Shown here in pieces: positions 24,217 to 32,388 of a DNA stretch of 49,103 nucleotides. Location: NCBI GenBank assembly GCA_022616415.1, contig JAKEEU010000337.1:1-49103 (forward strand). The letters are read 5' to 3'. Source of the stretch: Candidatus Zhuqueibacterota bacterium (lineage in GTDB: Bacteria > Zhuqueibacterota > Zhuqueibacteria > Zhuqueibacterales > Zhuqueibacteraceae). Made by a program: the position numbers and the translations under genes. How positions within the stretch are numbered: position 1 is the stretch's first letter; each line of letters begins with the position of its first letter. Below the pieces are notes generated by a model. It was given only the letters and a program-made list of their open reading frames with translations. It was not told the DNA's origin and did not search any database.

Positions 24217-27120
24217 ATGCAAAATTTTGACCTCTCTCGCCTCGAAGCTGAATTGCGCCGCAAAATCAAAGGCGAAGTTTATTTTGACGACGTGACGCGC
24301 TATTTGTACAGCACGGATGCCAGCTTGTATGAAATCCAGCCGGTTGGTGTCGTGGTGGCGCGTGATAAAGATGATGTCGTGCAAGCCATCCGCACCGCGG
24401 CCAAATACGGCGTGTCGATTCTCCCGCGCGGCGGCGGCACGAGCTTGGCCGGACAAGCCGTCGGAAACTCGCTGGTTGTTGATTGCTCGAAATTCATGAA
24501 TCGGATTCTCGAGCTGAATGCTGGCGAGCAATGGGTGCGAGTCGAGCCGGGCCTCGTGCGCGACGAATTGAATCAGCAAATCAAGCACACCGGCTTGCAT
24601 TTTGCGCCGGAGACCGCCACGAGCAATCGCGCCAATATCGGCGGCATGATCGGCAACAATTCCTCCGGCACACGCTCGATTGTGTACGGCAAAACCGTCG
24701 ATCATCTTCGAGAAGTTCGGGTGATTCTTGCTAATGGCGATGAAACGCTGTTTGAAGAGTTGACGCTGGATGAATATGATGCAAAATGCCAACAACAAAA
24801 CTTCGAAGGAAATATTTACCGCGAAGCGCGGCGGATCGTGCGCGAGAACGAATCCGAAATCCGCGCCCGCTTTCCCAAAGTCATGCGCCGGGTCGGCGGC
24901 TACAATCTGGATGAGCTGGTTGATCGTGAGAATTGGAATCTCAGTAAAATTCTCACCGGCTCGGAAGGAACGCTGGCGTATATTGTTGAAACCAAGCTCA
25001 AGCTCAAGCCGTTGCCCAGAGCCACCGCACTTTTGGTGGTGCATTTCAACGATTTACTCGAATCACTGCGGGCGACCGGCACCATTTTAAAGCAGGGCCC
25101 GGCTGCGGTGGAATTGCTCGATCGCGTGATCATCGAGTTGGCGCACACCAATTTGGAAATTAAAAAACTCTTCACTTTTGTGCAAGGCGAGCCGCAGGCG
25201 TTGTTGCTGGTGGAATTTTTCGGCGATTCCAACGATGAAGCGAGAGCAAAGCTGGCGATGGCGGAGACGAGTTTGCGGCAAGCCGGTTTTGGCTATGCTT
25301 ACGTGCAAGCGCTAACGCCGGATGAGCAAGCGCGAGTTTGGAATGTTCGCAAAGCCGGGCTGGGGATTTTGCAGGGCATGAAGGGGGATTTCAAGCCGGT
25401 GGCCTTTATTGAAGATGCTTGCGTGCCGACGGAAGTGTTGCCGGATTACATTGCGCAAGTCACTGAGATTGTAAAAAAACACGGTCGTGAGTTGTCGATT
25501 TACGGTCACGCCAGCGTCGGCGTGCTGCACGTACGCCCGGTTCTCAATTTGAAGCAAGTCGAAGATGTAAAAATTTTGCGGAGCATTTCGGAAGAGGTAT
25601 TCGAATTGGTGGTACGCTACGGCGGCGCTTGGAGCGGAGAACACGGCGACGGCCTGGTGCGCAGTTATTTGAACGAAAAGTTTTTTGGCCCCAAGCTTTA
25701 CCAAGCCTTTCGCGAACTGAAACGTGCGTTCGATCCGCCGGCTCTGATGAATCCGGGAAAAATTGTCGAGGCGCAAAGTATTGAAGAAAATCTGCGGATC
25801 GGCCCAACTTACAAACCATCCGCAGTAACGACGCATTTTCGTTTTAACGAAGATGGCGGGATCAATCGCGCCGTAGAAATGTGTACCGGCGTTGGTGCGT
25901 GCCGCAAGACGATAAGCGGCACCATGTGCCCGTCGTATATGGCCACTCGCGACGAGCAGCATTCCACGCGCGGCCGGGCCAATGCTTTGCGCGCGGCGCT
26001 CTCCGGCAGAATTTCCACTCAGCATTTCACCACGCCGCGCTTAAAAGAAGTTTTCGATCTTTGCCTTGCCTGCAAAGGCTGCAAAGCCGAATGCCCCTCC
26101 AACGTCGATGTCGCCAAGCTAAAATATGAGTTTTTATCTCATTATTATAACGAGCACGGTACACCGTTCTCCGTGCGTTTGTTCTCACAACCTGATCTGC
26201 TTGGGCAACTCGGCAGCCGATTCTCTTCAATCGCCAATCTGGCGCTAAAAAATTCCGGCGTGCGGCAAATTTTAGAAACGAGTTTGGGCATTGACCGCCG
26301 GCGTATTTTGCCGCTCTACGCCAAGCAAAGTTTTCCGCGCTGGTTTAAAAGGCATCAACGTCAAATAGGGCGGGAGGGAAGCAAAAAGACTGGAGTCGTT
26401 TTATTCAACGATACCTTCATGAATTATCACGAGCCAGAAATTGGCCAAAGCGCGGTGCGGGTGTTGGAAACTCTGGGTTATCGCGTGATACTCGCCAATG
26501 CGGGTTGCTGCATGCGACCAGCGATCTCGAATGGCTTGTTGCGCCTAGCGCTTCCGCGCGCAGAAGTGATTATAGAGAATTTGCACAAGTTTGTGATGCA
26601 AGGCTATAAGATCGTCGGCTGCGAGCCAAGCTGCGTATCGGCGGTCAAAGAAGATTATCTGGATTTCGTACGCAACCAGGAGAAAGCCAAAGCCGTGGCG
26701 GACAATTTTTCGCTGATCGAAGATTTTATTTTTCAGCACTGTGAAAAAAACGGATTCGCGACAGCGACAGCTCAACGCCGCTTCGATGCGCCAATTCTTT
26801 ATCACGGCCACTGTCATCAGAAAGCGCTGTTCGGCACCACCAATTCGAAAGCCGTTTTGAGCAAACTAACCGGTTGCCAAGTGGATGAAATCGACTCCGG
26901 CTGCTGCGGCATGGCCGGCGCGTTCGGCTATGAAAAGCGGCATTATGACGTTTCGCTCAAGATCGGCGGGCGCCGGCTCTTTCCCGCCGTGCAAGCTGTG
27001 GGCGACGATCATCGCATCGTGGCGAATGGGTTCAGTTGCCGGCATCAAATCGAGCATGCAACCGGAAGAAAAGTGCAGCACGCCATACAAATTTTGGCGG
27101 AGGCGCTTTGTTCATCGTAG
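24217..27120 (+). CDS. FAD-linked oxidoreductase fused to an Fe-S/CCG domain (GlcD/GlpC-like)
   Basis: A 967-residue fusion of a GlcD-type flavoprotein and a GlpC/GlcF-type Fe-S subunit, like YdiJ. It should oxidise a 2-hydroxy acid such as D-lactate or 2-hydroxyglutarate and pass electrons to the quinone pool or another carrier. FAD-binding: PRGGGTSLAGQAVGNSLVVD and NIGGMIGNNSSGTRSIVYGKT (residues ~65-165). FAD-oxidase C-terminal domain to ~530. Ferredoxin-type clusters: CTGVGACRKTISGTMCPSY (~556) and CLACKGCKAECPSN (~615). CCG pairs: GCCMRP, GCEPSC, HGHCHQK, SGCCGMAGAFGY. Its final 90 bp are repeated at 44124-44213, marking the left edge of a possible island. Confidence 0.92.
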   Translation: MQNFDLSRLEAELRRKIKGEVYFDDVTRYLYSTDASLYEIQPVGVVVARDKDDVVQAIRTAAKYGVSILPRGGGTSLAGQAVGNSLVVDCSKFMNRILELNAGEQWVRVEPGLVRDELNQQIKHTGLHFAPETATSNRANIGGMIGNNSSGTRSIVYGKTVDHLREVRVILANGDETLFEELTLDEYDAKCQQQNFEGNIYREARRIVRENESEIRARFPKVMRRVGGYNLDELVDRENWNLSKILTGSEGTLAYIVETKLKLKPLPRATALLVVHFNDLLESLRATGTILKQGPAAVELLDRVIIELAHTNLEIKKLFTFVQGEPQALLLVEFFGDSNDEARAKLAMAETSLRQAGFGYAYVQALTPDEQARVWNVRKAGLGILQGMKGDFKPVAFIEDACVPTEVLPDYIAQVTEIVKKHGRELSIYGHASVGVLHVRPVLNLKQVEDVKILRSISEEVFELVVRYGGAWSGEHGDGLVRSYLNEKFFGPKLYQAFRELKRAFDPPALMNPGKIVEAQSIEENLRIGPTYKPSAVTTHFRFNEDGGINRAVEMCTGVGACRKTISGTMCPSYMATRDEQHSTRGRANALRAALSGRISTQHFTTPRLKEVFDLCLACKGCKAECPSNVDVAKLKYEFLSHYYNEHGTPFSVRLFSQPDLLGQLGSRFSSIANLALKNSGVRQILETSLGIDRRRILPLYAKQSFPRWFKRHQRQIGREGSKKTGVVLFNDTFMNYHEPEIGQSAVRVLETLGYRVILANAGCCMRPAISNGLLRLALPRAEVIIENLHKFVMQGYKIVGCEPSCVSAVKEDYLDFVRNQEKAKAVADNFSLIEDFIFQHCEKNGFATATAQRRFDAPILYHGHCHQKALFGTTNSKAVLSKLTGCQVDEIDSGCCGMAGAFGYEKRHYDVSLKIGGRRLFPAVQAVGDDHRIVANGFSCRHQIEHATGRKVQHAIQILAEALCSS
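27021..27110 (+). repeat. Left direct repeat of the island (3' end of the oxidoreductase gene)
   Basis: The stretch from GGCGAATGGG to GGCGCTTTG matches 44124-44213 at 81 of 90 positions. Sequence similarity stops sharply on both sides. The copy here is the intact end of the gene. Confidence 0.85.
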
Positions 27121-27454
27121 CGCCCAACGCGAGCCGCAACCAGTGAACAACCGTTGCGAAGGTATAAACTTGATTCGATATTTGCTCAATGAGAATGTCG
27201 CCCCACTCTGGAATATGAATACTTTGACCAGGTCATTTTCCTGCCAATAAGCCATTGATACAATCACGATCTTTCCCCAATCTTTCCCCATTTTCTGCTT
27301 GACTTTGTACGAAAATTGTAATAAATTAGCCATGTAGCAAAGTAGCCAAGGGGGTAGCTTCGACGCGTTTTTATCAGGGTTTGCTTCTCCAGCTAGGCTC
27401 CCCCTATTTCTTCTCCATCACTTCTATGGAAGTGGAAATGGAAAGGGCAGAATT
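27121..27454 (+). other. 334-bp gap at the left island edge
   Basis: No full gene seen. At about 27170-27249 one frame reads LIRYLLNENVAPLW, as in the N-terminus of DUF5615 PIN-like toxins (RFLLDEN...), then falls into unrelated residues and a stop, so it may be a remnant. The rest leads up to the first kinase with AAAGGGC as a possible ribosome-binding site. Confidence 0.35.
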
Positions 27455-29805
27455 ATGCTCGGCCAAACCATTTCACACTACAAAATCCTCGAAAAACTTG
27501 GCGGCGGCGGCATGGGCGTCGTCTACAAAGCCGAGGATACCAAGCTCAAACGCCAAGTCGCGCTCAAGTTCCTGCCGCCGGAGCTGAGCCGCGATGACGA
27601 GGCCAAAGAGCGATTCGTGCATGAAGCGCAGGCAGCCTCGGCGCTCGATCATCCCAACATCTGCACCATCTACGAAATCGACGAAACTGCGGATGGGCAG
27701 ATTTTCATTGCGATGGCGTACTACGAAGGCGAAACGCTGAAGAAGAAAGTCGCCAGTTGTCAGTGGCCAGTGTAATCGACATCGCGATGCAAACGGCGCA
27801 AGGGTTGGCACGGGCGCACGAGGCTGGGATTACCCACCGCGATATCAAACCCGCCAACCTCATGATCACGAATCGCGGTGAGGTCAAGATTCTCGATTTT
27901 GGCCTTGCCAAGCTTGCCGGCCAGACCCGGCTGACAAAAAGCGGCACAACGATGGGCACGGTGGCCTACATGTCGCCGGAGCAAGCGCGCAGCGAAGAAG
28001 TCGATCACCGCACGGACATCTGGGCTTTGGGCGTCGTGCTCTACGAGATGATCACGGGACAGTTGCCTTTCAAAGGCGAATATGAGCAAGCGGTGGTATA
28101 TTCCATTTTGTGTGAAGCACCGAAGTCGGTGACGGAATTACGGCCCGAGACGCCAATGGAATTGGAAAGGATTGTCAACAAAGCGTTGGCGAAAAAAGCG
28201 GATGAGCGCCACCAGAACATGGATGAATTGCTCGCCGATTTGAGATCGCTCAAGAAAGAAATTGAAGCTGGTGTCTCAAAAGAATGGCGATCAAAACCAA
28301 AGCTCCCTAAAAAAAAGCGATCATATTTGTACGCTGGCATTGGAAGTCTTCTCGTTTTGCTTATTGTCGGTGGACTCTATCTCTTCATCCTGCCGCAGCA
28401 GGACAAGACCATCGATTCTCTTGCCATCCTGCCCTTCGCCAACACGAATGCAAACCCTGAGACGGAATACCTCAGCGACGGGATCACCGAAAGTCTAATC
28501 AACATCCTCGCGCAGTTGCCCAATCTCAAGGTGATATCACGCACCTCAGTCTTTCGTTACAAGGAGAAGGAGATAGACCCCAAGGTGGTGGGACGCGACC
28601 TTAATGTTCGTGCGGTGCTCACGGGCTGGGTTGACCAGCGTGGCGAGGGCCTTTCAATAAGCGCCGAACTTGTGGACGCGGGGGACAATAGCCATATCTG
28701 GGGCTACCAGTCCAACCGGAAGCTTGCCGATATACCTATGGTGCAGGAAGAGATCTCACGGGAAATCTCCGAGAAGTTGCAACTGAGGTTGACTGGTGCT
28801 GAGAAAAAGCGGCTGACCAAACGGTACACTGAGAACACCGCAGCTTATCAGCTTTATCTCAAGGGCCGCCATTTCTGGAACAAGGGGGGCTCAGAAAATC
28901 TGAAGCGAGCCATCGATTACTTTGAGCAAGCATTAGAACATGATCCGGCCTACGCTCTGGCTTATGCCGGTTTGGCTGACTGCTACGTCTCGGGTGCATA
29001 TACAAAAATACCGCCGCGAGACGTACTGCCAAAAGCAAAGGCGGCAGCGAAGAAAGCCCTGGAGATTGATGACACGCTCGCCGAAGCTCATACCGCTTTG
29101 GCAGGTGTCAACATGCATTATGATTGGGACTGGTTGGAGTCTGAGAGAGAGCTCAAGCGGGCCATCGAGCTGAATCCAAACTACGCAACAGCTTACCAAT
29201 GGTATGCCTATCATTTAGCAGCACTGGGGCGTTTTGATGAAGCACTTGCAAAGATCAAACGCGCCCAGGAGCTTGATCCTCTCTCGAGCTTCATAAATGC
29301 GACTGCAGGATTCATTCTCTATTTGGCGCATCGGTATGACCAAGCAATAGACCACCACCGAAAGCTCGCCGAGATGGAGCCGGAGCCGAACCTCGCTATA
29401 GCGCACTTCCGCCAAGGGCAATCTTATGAGCAACAAGGCCTGAATGAGAAAGCCATAGCAGAATTTCTAAAAGCGGCAGACCTATTTAAAGAGAGCTCGG
29501 ACGTGATCGCTAAGTATAAAAAAGCCTATGCGGAGTCAGGTATGAGAGGCTATTGGCAGATATATTGGCAGATAAAGCTCGACTTGGCGAAGGAGCAATC
29601 GAAACAAAGCTATGTCTCGGCGTACGATATAGCAAGATTCTATGCGCACCTCGGCGAGAAGGAGCAAGCGTTCGCATGGCTCAAGAAGGCTTATGAGGAG
29701 CGTTCTTATGCTCTGGTTTACCTGAATGTAGCGCCAGGCTTCGACAGTCTGCACTCAGACCCGAGATTTGCTGCACTGCTGAAGAAGATTGGGCTACGCC
29801 CGTAG
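27455..29805 (+). pseudogene. Membrane Ser/Thr kinase 1, frameshifted at a heptamer tract
   Basis: A PknB-like kinase with a TPR sensor, split into two frames. Frame one (27455-27775) has MLGQTISHYKILEKLGGGGMGVVYKA, the ATP loop, then stops after KKKVASCQWPV. The frame continues from about 27757 with VIDIAMQTAQGLARAHE, HRDIKPANLMI, DFGLAKL, GTVAYMSPEQA, a single membrane helix, a TolB-like N-terminal domain (SLAILPFANTNANPETEYLSDGITE) and TPRs to 29805. The break is exactly at units GTCGCCA, GTTGTCA, GTGGCCA. The paralogues read through at this position. Everything after the break is well conserved, so the mutation is either recent, a sequencing error, or reversible by slippage. Confidence 0.75.
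27748..27777. repeat. Short heptamer tract at the frameshift of kinase 1
   Basis: Units GTCGCCA, GTTGTCA, GTGGCCA, then GTGTAATC. The unit of 7 bp means a gain or loss of one unit moves the frame by one. Confidence 0.6.
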
Positions 29806-29817
29806 AGTTGGAAAAAT

Positions 29818-29890
29818 AGCGTAGAGCATTTTTTCCGTAGGGCGTAGAGCGAAAAGCGTAAGAGCGAATTTCGCTTCTCGCTCTACTCCC
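29818..29890. repeat. Heptamer inverted-repeat element between kinases 1 and 2
   Basis: Left units GGGCGTA, GAGCGAA, AAGCGTA, AGAGCGAA; right units TTTCGCTT, CTCGCTC, TACTCCC. The arms pair. It lies just past the palindrome GGGCTACGCCC at the kinase 1 stop. Confidence 0.75.
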
Positions 29891-29933
29891 CATGTTCTAT
29901 GAATGAGACAACTTCAAAAATTGGAAAACTGAG

Positions 29934-32117
29934 ATGATCGGCCAAACCATCTCCCACTATAAAATCCTCGAAAAACTCGGTGGCGGGGGCATGGGCGTCG
30001 TCTACAAAGCCCAAGACCTCAAGCTCGACCGCTTCGTCGCGCTCAAATTTCTCCCACCGCATCTCAGCGCGGATGAAGATGAAAAGAAACGCTTCATCCA
30101 CGAAGCCAAAGCCGCCTCGGCGCTGGATCATCCCAACATTTGCGCGATCTATGAAATCGACGAGACTGAAGACGGGCAGATGTTTATTGCCATGGCTTAT
30201 TATGAAGGCGAAACGTTAAAGAAGAAAATCGAGCGAGGCCCACTGCCCATCGACCAAACAATTGACCTCGCCATTCAAATTGCGCAGGGCTTAGCGAAGG
30301 CGCACAAGCACGGCATTACTCATCGCGACATCAAGCCGGCAAATGTGATGATCACTAAAGAGGGTGTGGCCAAGATTGTGGATTTCGGCCTGGCCAAATT
30401 AGCCGGGCAGACGAAGCTCACCAAATCCGGCATGACGGTCGGCACGGTGGCCTATATGTCGCCGGAGCAGGCGCGCGGCGAAGAGGTCGATCATCGCACG
30501 GACATCTGGGCTTTGGGCGTCGTCCTCTACGAGATGATCACAGGACAGTTGCCTTTTAAAGGGGAATACGAACAGGCGGTGATATATTCCATTTTGTGTC
30601 AAGAACCGGCGTCGATTATCTCCTTACGCACCGGCGTGCCGATGGAATTGGAACGGGTTGTGAACAAGGCCATGGCCAAAAAGGCGGGCGAACGTTACCA
30701 GCACATGGACGAAATGCTCACCGATTTGAGATTGCTCAAGAAAGAAGCTGAGGCTGGTGTTTCGAAAGAACGGCTGACGAAACCAAAGCTCCACAAAAGC
30801 AAGCGATCCTCTTTGTATATTGGCGCTACAGGTCTGCTCGTTTTGCTTTTCGGGATTGGACTCCATCTCTGGCTGAACACGGAAGAGAAGAAAGAAGCTG
30901 TTTCTCCCGACAAATATCGCATTGCGGTGTTGCCCTTGGCCAACATCAGTCCCGATCCCCAAGATGAATATTTTGTCGATGGCATGACGGAGGAGCTGAT
31001 CTCCACGCTCTTGAGAATTGATGGTCTTCGAGTCATCGCCCGCACCTCGGTCATGCGTTATAAAGTAGGTGGAAACAAGGACGTTGCTGAAATTGGTCGC
31101 GAACTGAAAGTTGGGACGGTACTCGAAGGTAGCGTACGCAAATCGGCAAACAAGCTGCGCATTACCGCGCAGCTCATCGATGTGCAAACTCAGGAACATC
31201 TCTGGTCGCGGAATTATGATCGCGTGCTTCAAGACGTTTTCGCCATCCAAAGTGATATTGCCCAACAGGTTGCAGAAGCGTTGAAAGTCCGGTTGCTAAC
31301 GGGAGAAAAGGGAGAGATTGAGAAAAAAGCGACGGAGAATCTCGAGGCGTATACCTTATATTTGAAAGGCCGCTACTTCTGGAACAAGCGGACAGAGGCT
31401 GATATAAACAAAGCCATCTTGCACTTTGAGCAAGCGATCAAAATAGATTCCACCTACGCTCTGGCGTACTCGGGATTGGCCGACTCTTATAGCCTCCTTG
31501 CCAACCGCGGCTCCCTTTCCTCAAAGGAGGCGTGCCCAAGAGCGAAAGCTGCGGCGATCAAGGCGGTGGAGATTGATGACACGCTCGCCGAAGCGCACAC
31601 TTCATTGGGATTTGTTAGGATGGCGTACGATTGGGACTGGCTGGTTGCCGAAAAAGAATTCAAGCGCGCCATTGACCTCAACCCTTCCTACGCGATAGCT
31701 CACCAAATGTACGCTCGCTATTTATCGGGAATGGGGAGGCACGATGAAGCCATCGCTGAGATCAAACGTGCGGAGGAGCTTGATCCGCTTTCACTCCCTA
31801 TAAGCGCTGGCGTTGGACAGACTTTTCTCAAAGCGCGCCGGTACGACCAAGCGATAGAACAGCTCCGCAAGACGCAGGAGATGGACCCGAACTTCGCCCA
31901 AGCGCACTATTTCCTTGGAGGGGCTTATTTAAACAAAGAGATGAATGAGCAAGCCATCGCCGAGCTTCAAAAGGCAATAACTCTTTCCGCAGATAGTCTG
32001 TCAGTAGGGGCGGCGCTCGTACAAGCCTACGCGAAGTTGGGCAAGAGAAATGAGGCGCAGAAGAGGCTCGACGAGGTGATTGAGCTGTCGAAGAATAGTA
32101 GGCATGCCCAATCTTAA
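29934..32117 (+). CDS. Membrane Ser/Thr kinase 2 with TolB-like domain and TPRs (early stop)
   Basis: 727 residues. Kinase domain 1-270: glycine loop LGGGGMGVVYKA, catalytic Lys K38 (VALKFL), HRD at 130-132, DFG at 150-152, activation loop to MSPEQA. One membrane helix at ~294-315. After it comes a TolB-like N-terminal domain (YRIAVLPLANISPDPQDEYFVDGMTEELIS, residues ~328-450) and TPRs to the end. The frame stops with TAA at 32115-32117, but the following 60 codons (32118-32297) continue the normal family end (YAGLGEKDQAFAWLQKAYDER ... DPRFAALLKKVGLRP). So the last TPR is cut off by a nonsense codon. Sense: the outside TPR/TolB part likely senses a ligand and controls the cytoplasmic kinase. 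Confidence 0.85.
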   Translation: MIGQTISHYKILEKLGGGGMGVVYKAQDLKLDRFVALKFLPPHLSADEDEKKRFIHEAKAASALDHPNICAIYEIDETEDGQMFIAMAYYEGETLKKKIERGPLPIDQTIDLAIQIAQGLAKAHKHGITHRDIKPANVMITKEGVAKIVDFGLAKLAGQTKLTKSGMTVGTVAYMSPEQARGEEVDHRTDIWALGVVLYEMITGQLPFKGEYEQAVIYSILCQEPASIISLRTGVPMELERVVNKAMAKKAGERYQHMDEMLTDLRLLKKEAEAGVSKERLTKPKLHKSKRSSLYIGATGLLVLLFGIGLHLWLNTEEKKEAVSPDKYRIAVLPLANISPDPQDEYFVDGMTEELISTLLRIDGLRVIARTSVMRYKVGGNKDVAEIGRELKVGTVLEGSVRKSANKLRITAQLIDVQTQEHLWSRNYDRVLQDVFAIQSDIAQQVAEALKVRLLTGEKGEIEKKATENLEAYTLYLKGRYFWNKRTEADINKAILHFEQAIKIDSTYALAYSGLADSYSLLANRGSLSSKEACPRAKAAAIKAVEIDDTLAEAHTSLGFVRMAYDWDWLVAEKEFKRAIDLNPSYAIAHQMYARYLSGMGRHDEAIAEIKRAEELDPLSLPISAGVGQTFLKARRYDQAIEQLRKTQEMDPNFAQAHYFLGGAYLNKEMNEQAIAELQKAITLSADSLSVGAALVQAYAKLGKRNEAQKRLDEVIELSKNSRHAQS

Positions 32118-32307
32118 TACATAGCAGCGATGTATGCGGGGCTTGGCGAGAAAGATCAAGCGTTCGCTTGGCTGCAAAAGGCTTATGATGAGCGCGATGA
32201 TTTCCTGCTCGTCATCAGAGTGGATCCAAGCTTCGACAGCCTGCGGTCAGATCCGAGATTTGCTGCATTGTTGAAGAAAGTAGGGCTACGCCCGTAGATT
32301 AGAGAAA

Positions 32308-32354
32308 TAGCGTAAAGCGCATTGGCGAATTACGCTTTACGTTTTACGCATTAC
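32308..32354. repeat. Heptamer inverted-repeat element between kinases 2 and 3
   Basis: Units AGCGTAA and AGCGC on the left; ATTACGC, TTTACGT, TTTACGC, ATTACAA on the right. Arms pair. Confidence 0.7.
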
Positions 32355-32388
32355 AAATTTGGCAATTCTAAAAAATTTGAGAGCTAAA

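Noticed and set aside
24145..25044. 299-codon minus-strand frame opposite the oxidoreductase gene
   Set aside because: Antisense shadow of a clearly conserved gene on the plus strand.
27112..27333. Open minus-strand frame of 73 codons after the oxidoreductase gene
   Set aside because: No family features, and it covers the stop of the oxidoreductase gene and the possible DUF5615 remnant on the other strand.
29818..29890. Heptamer hairpins between kinases as ordinary rho-independent terminators
   Set aside because: No T-run follows the stems, and the same structure occurs inside coding DNA. Folding in RNA may still affect transcription.
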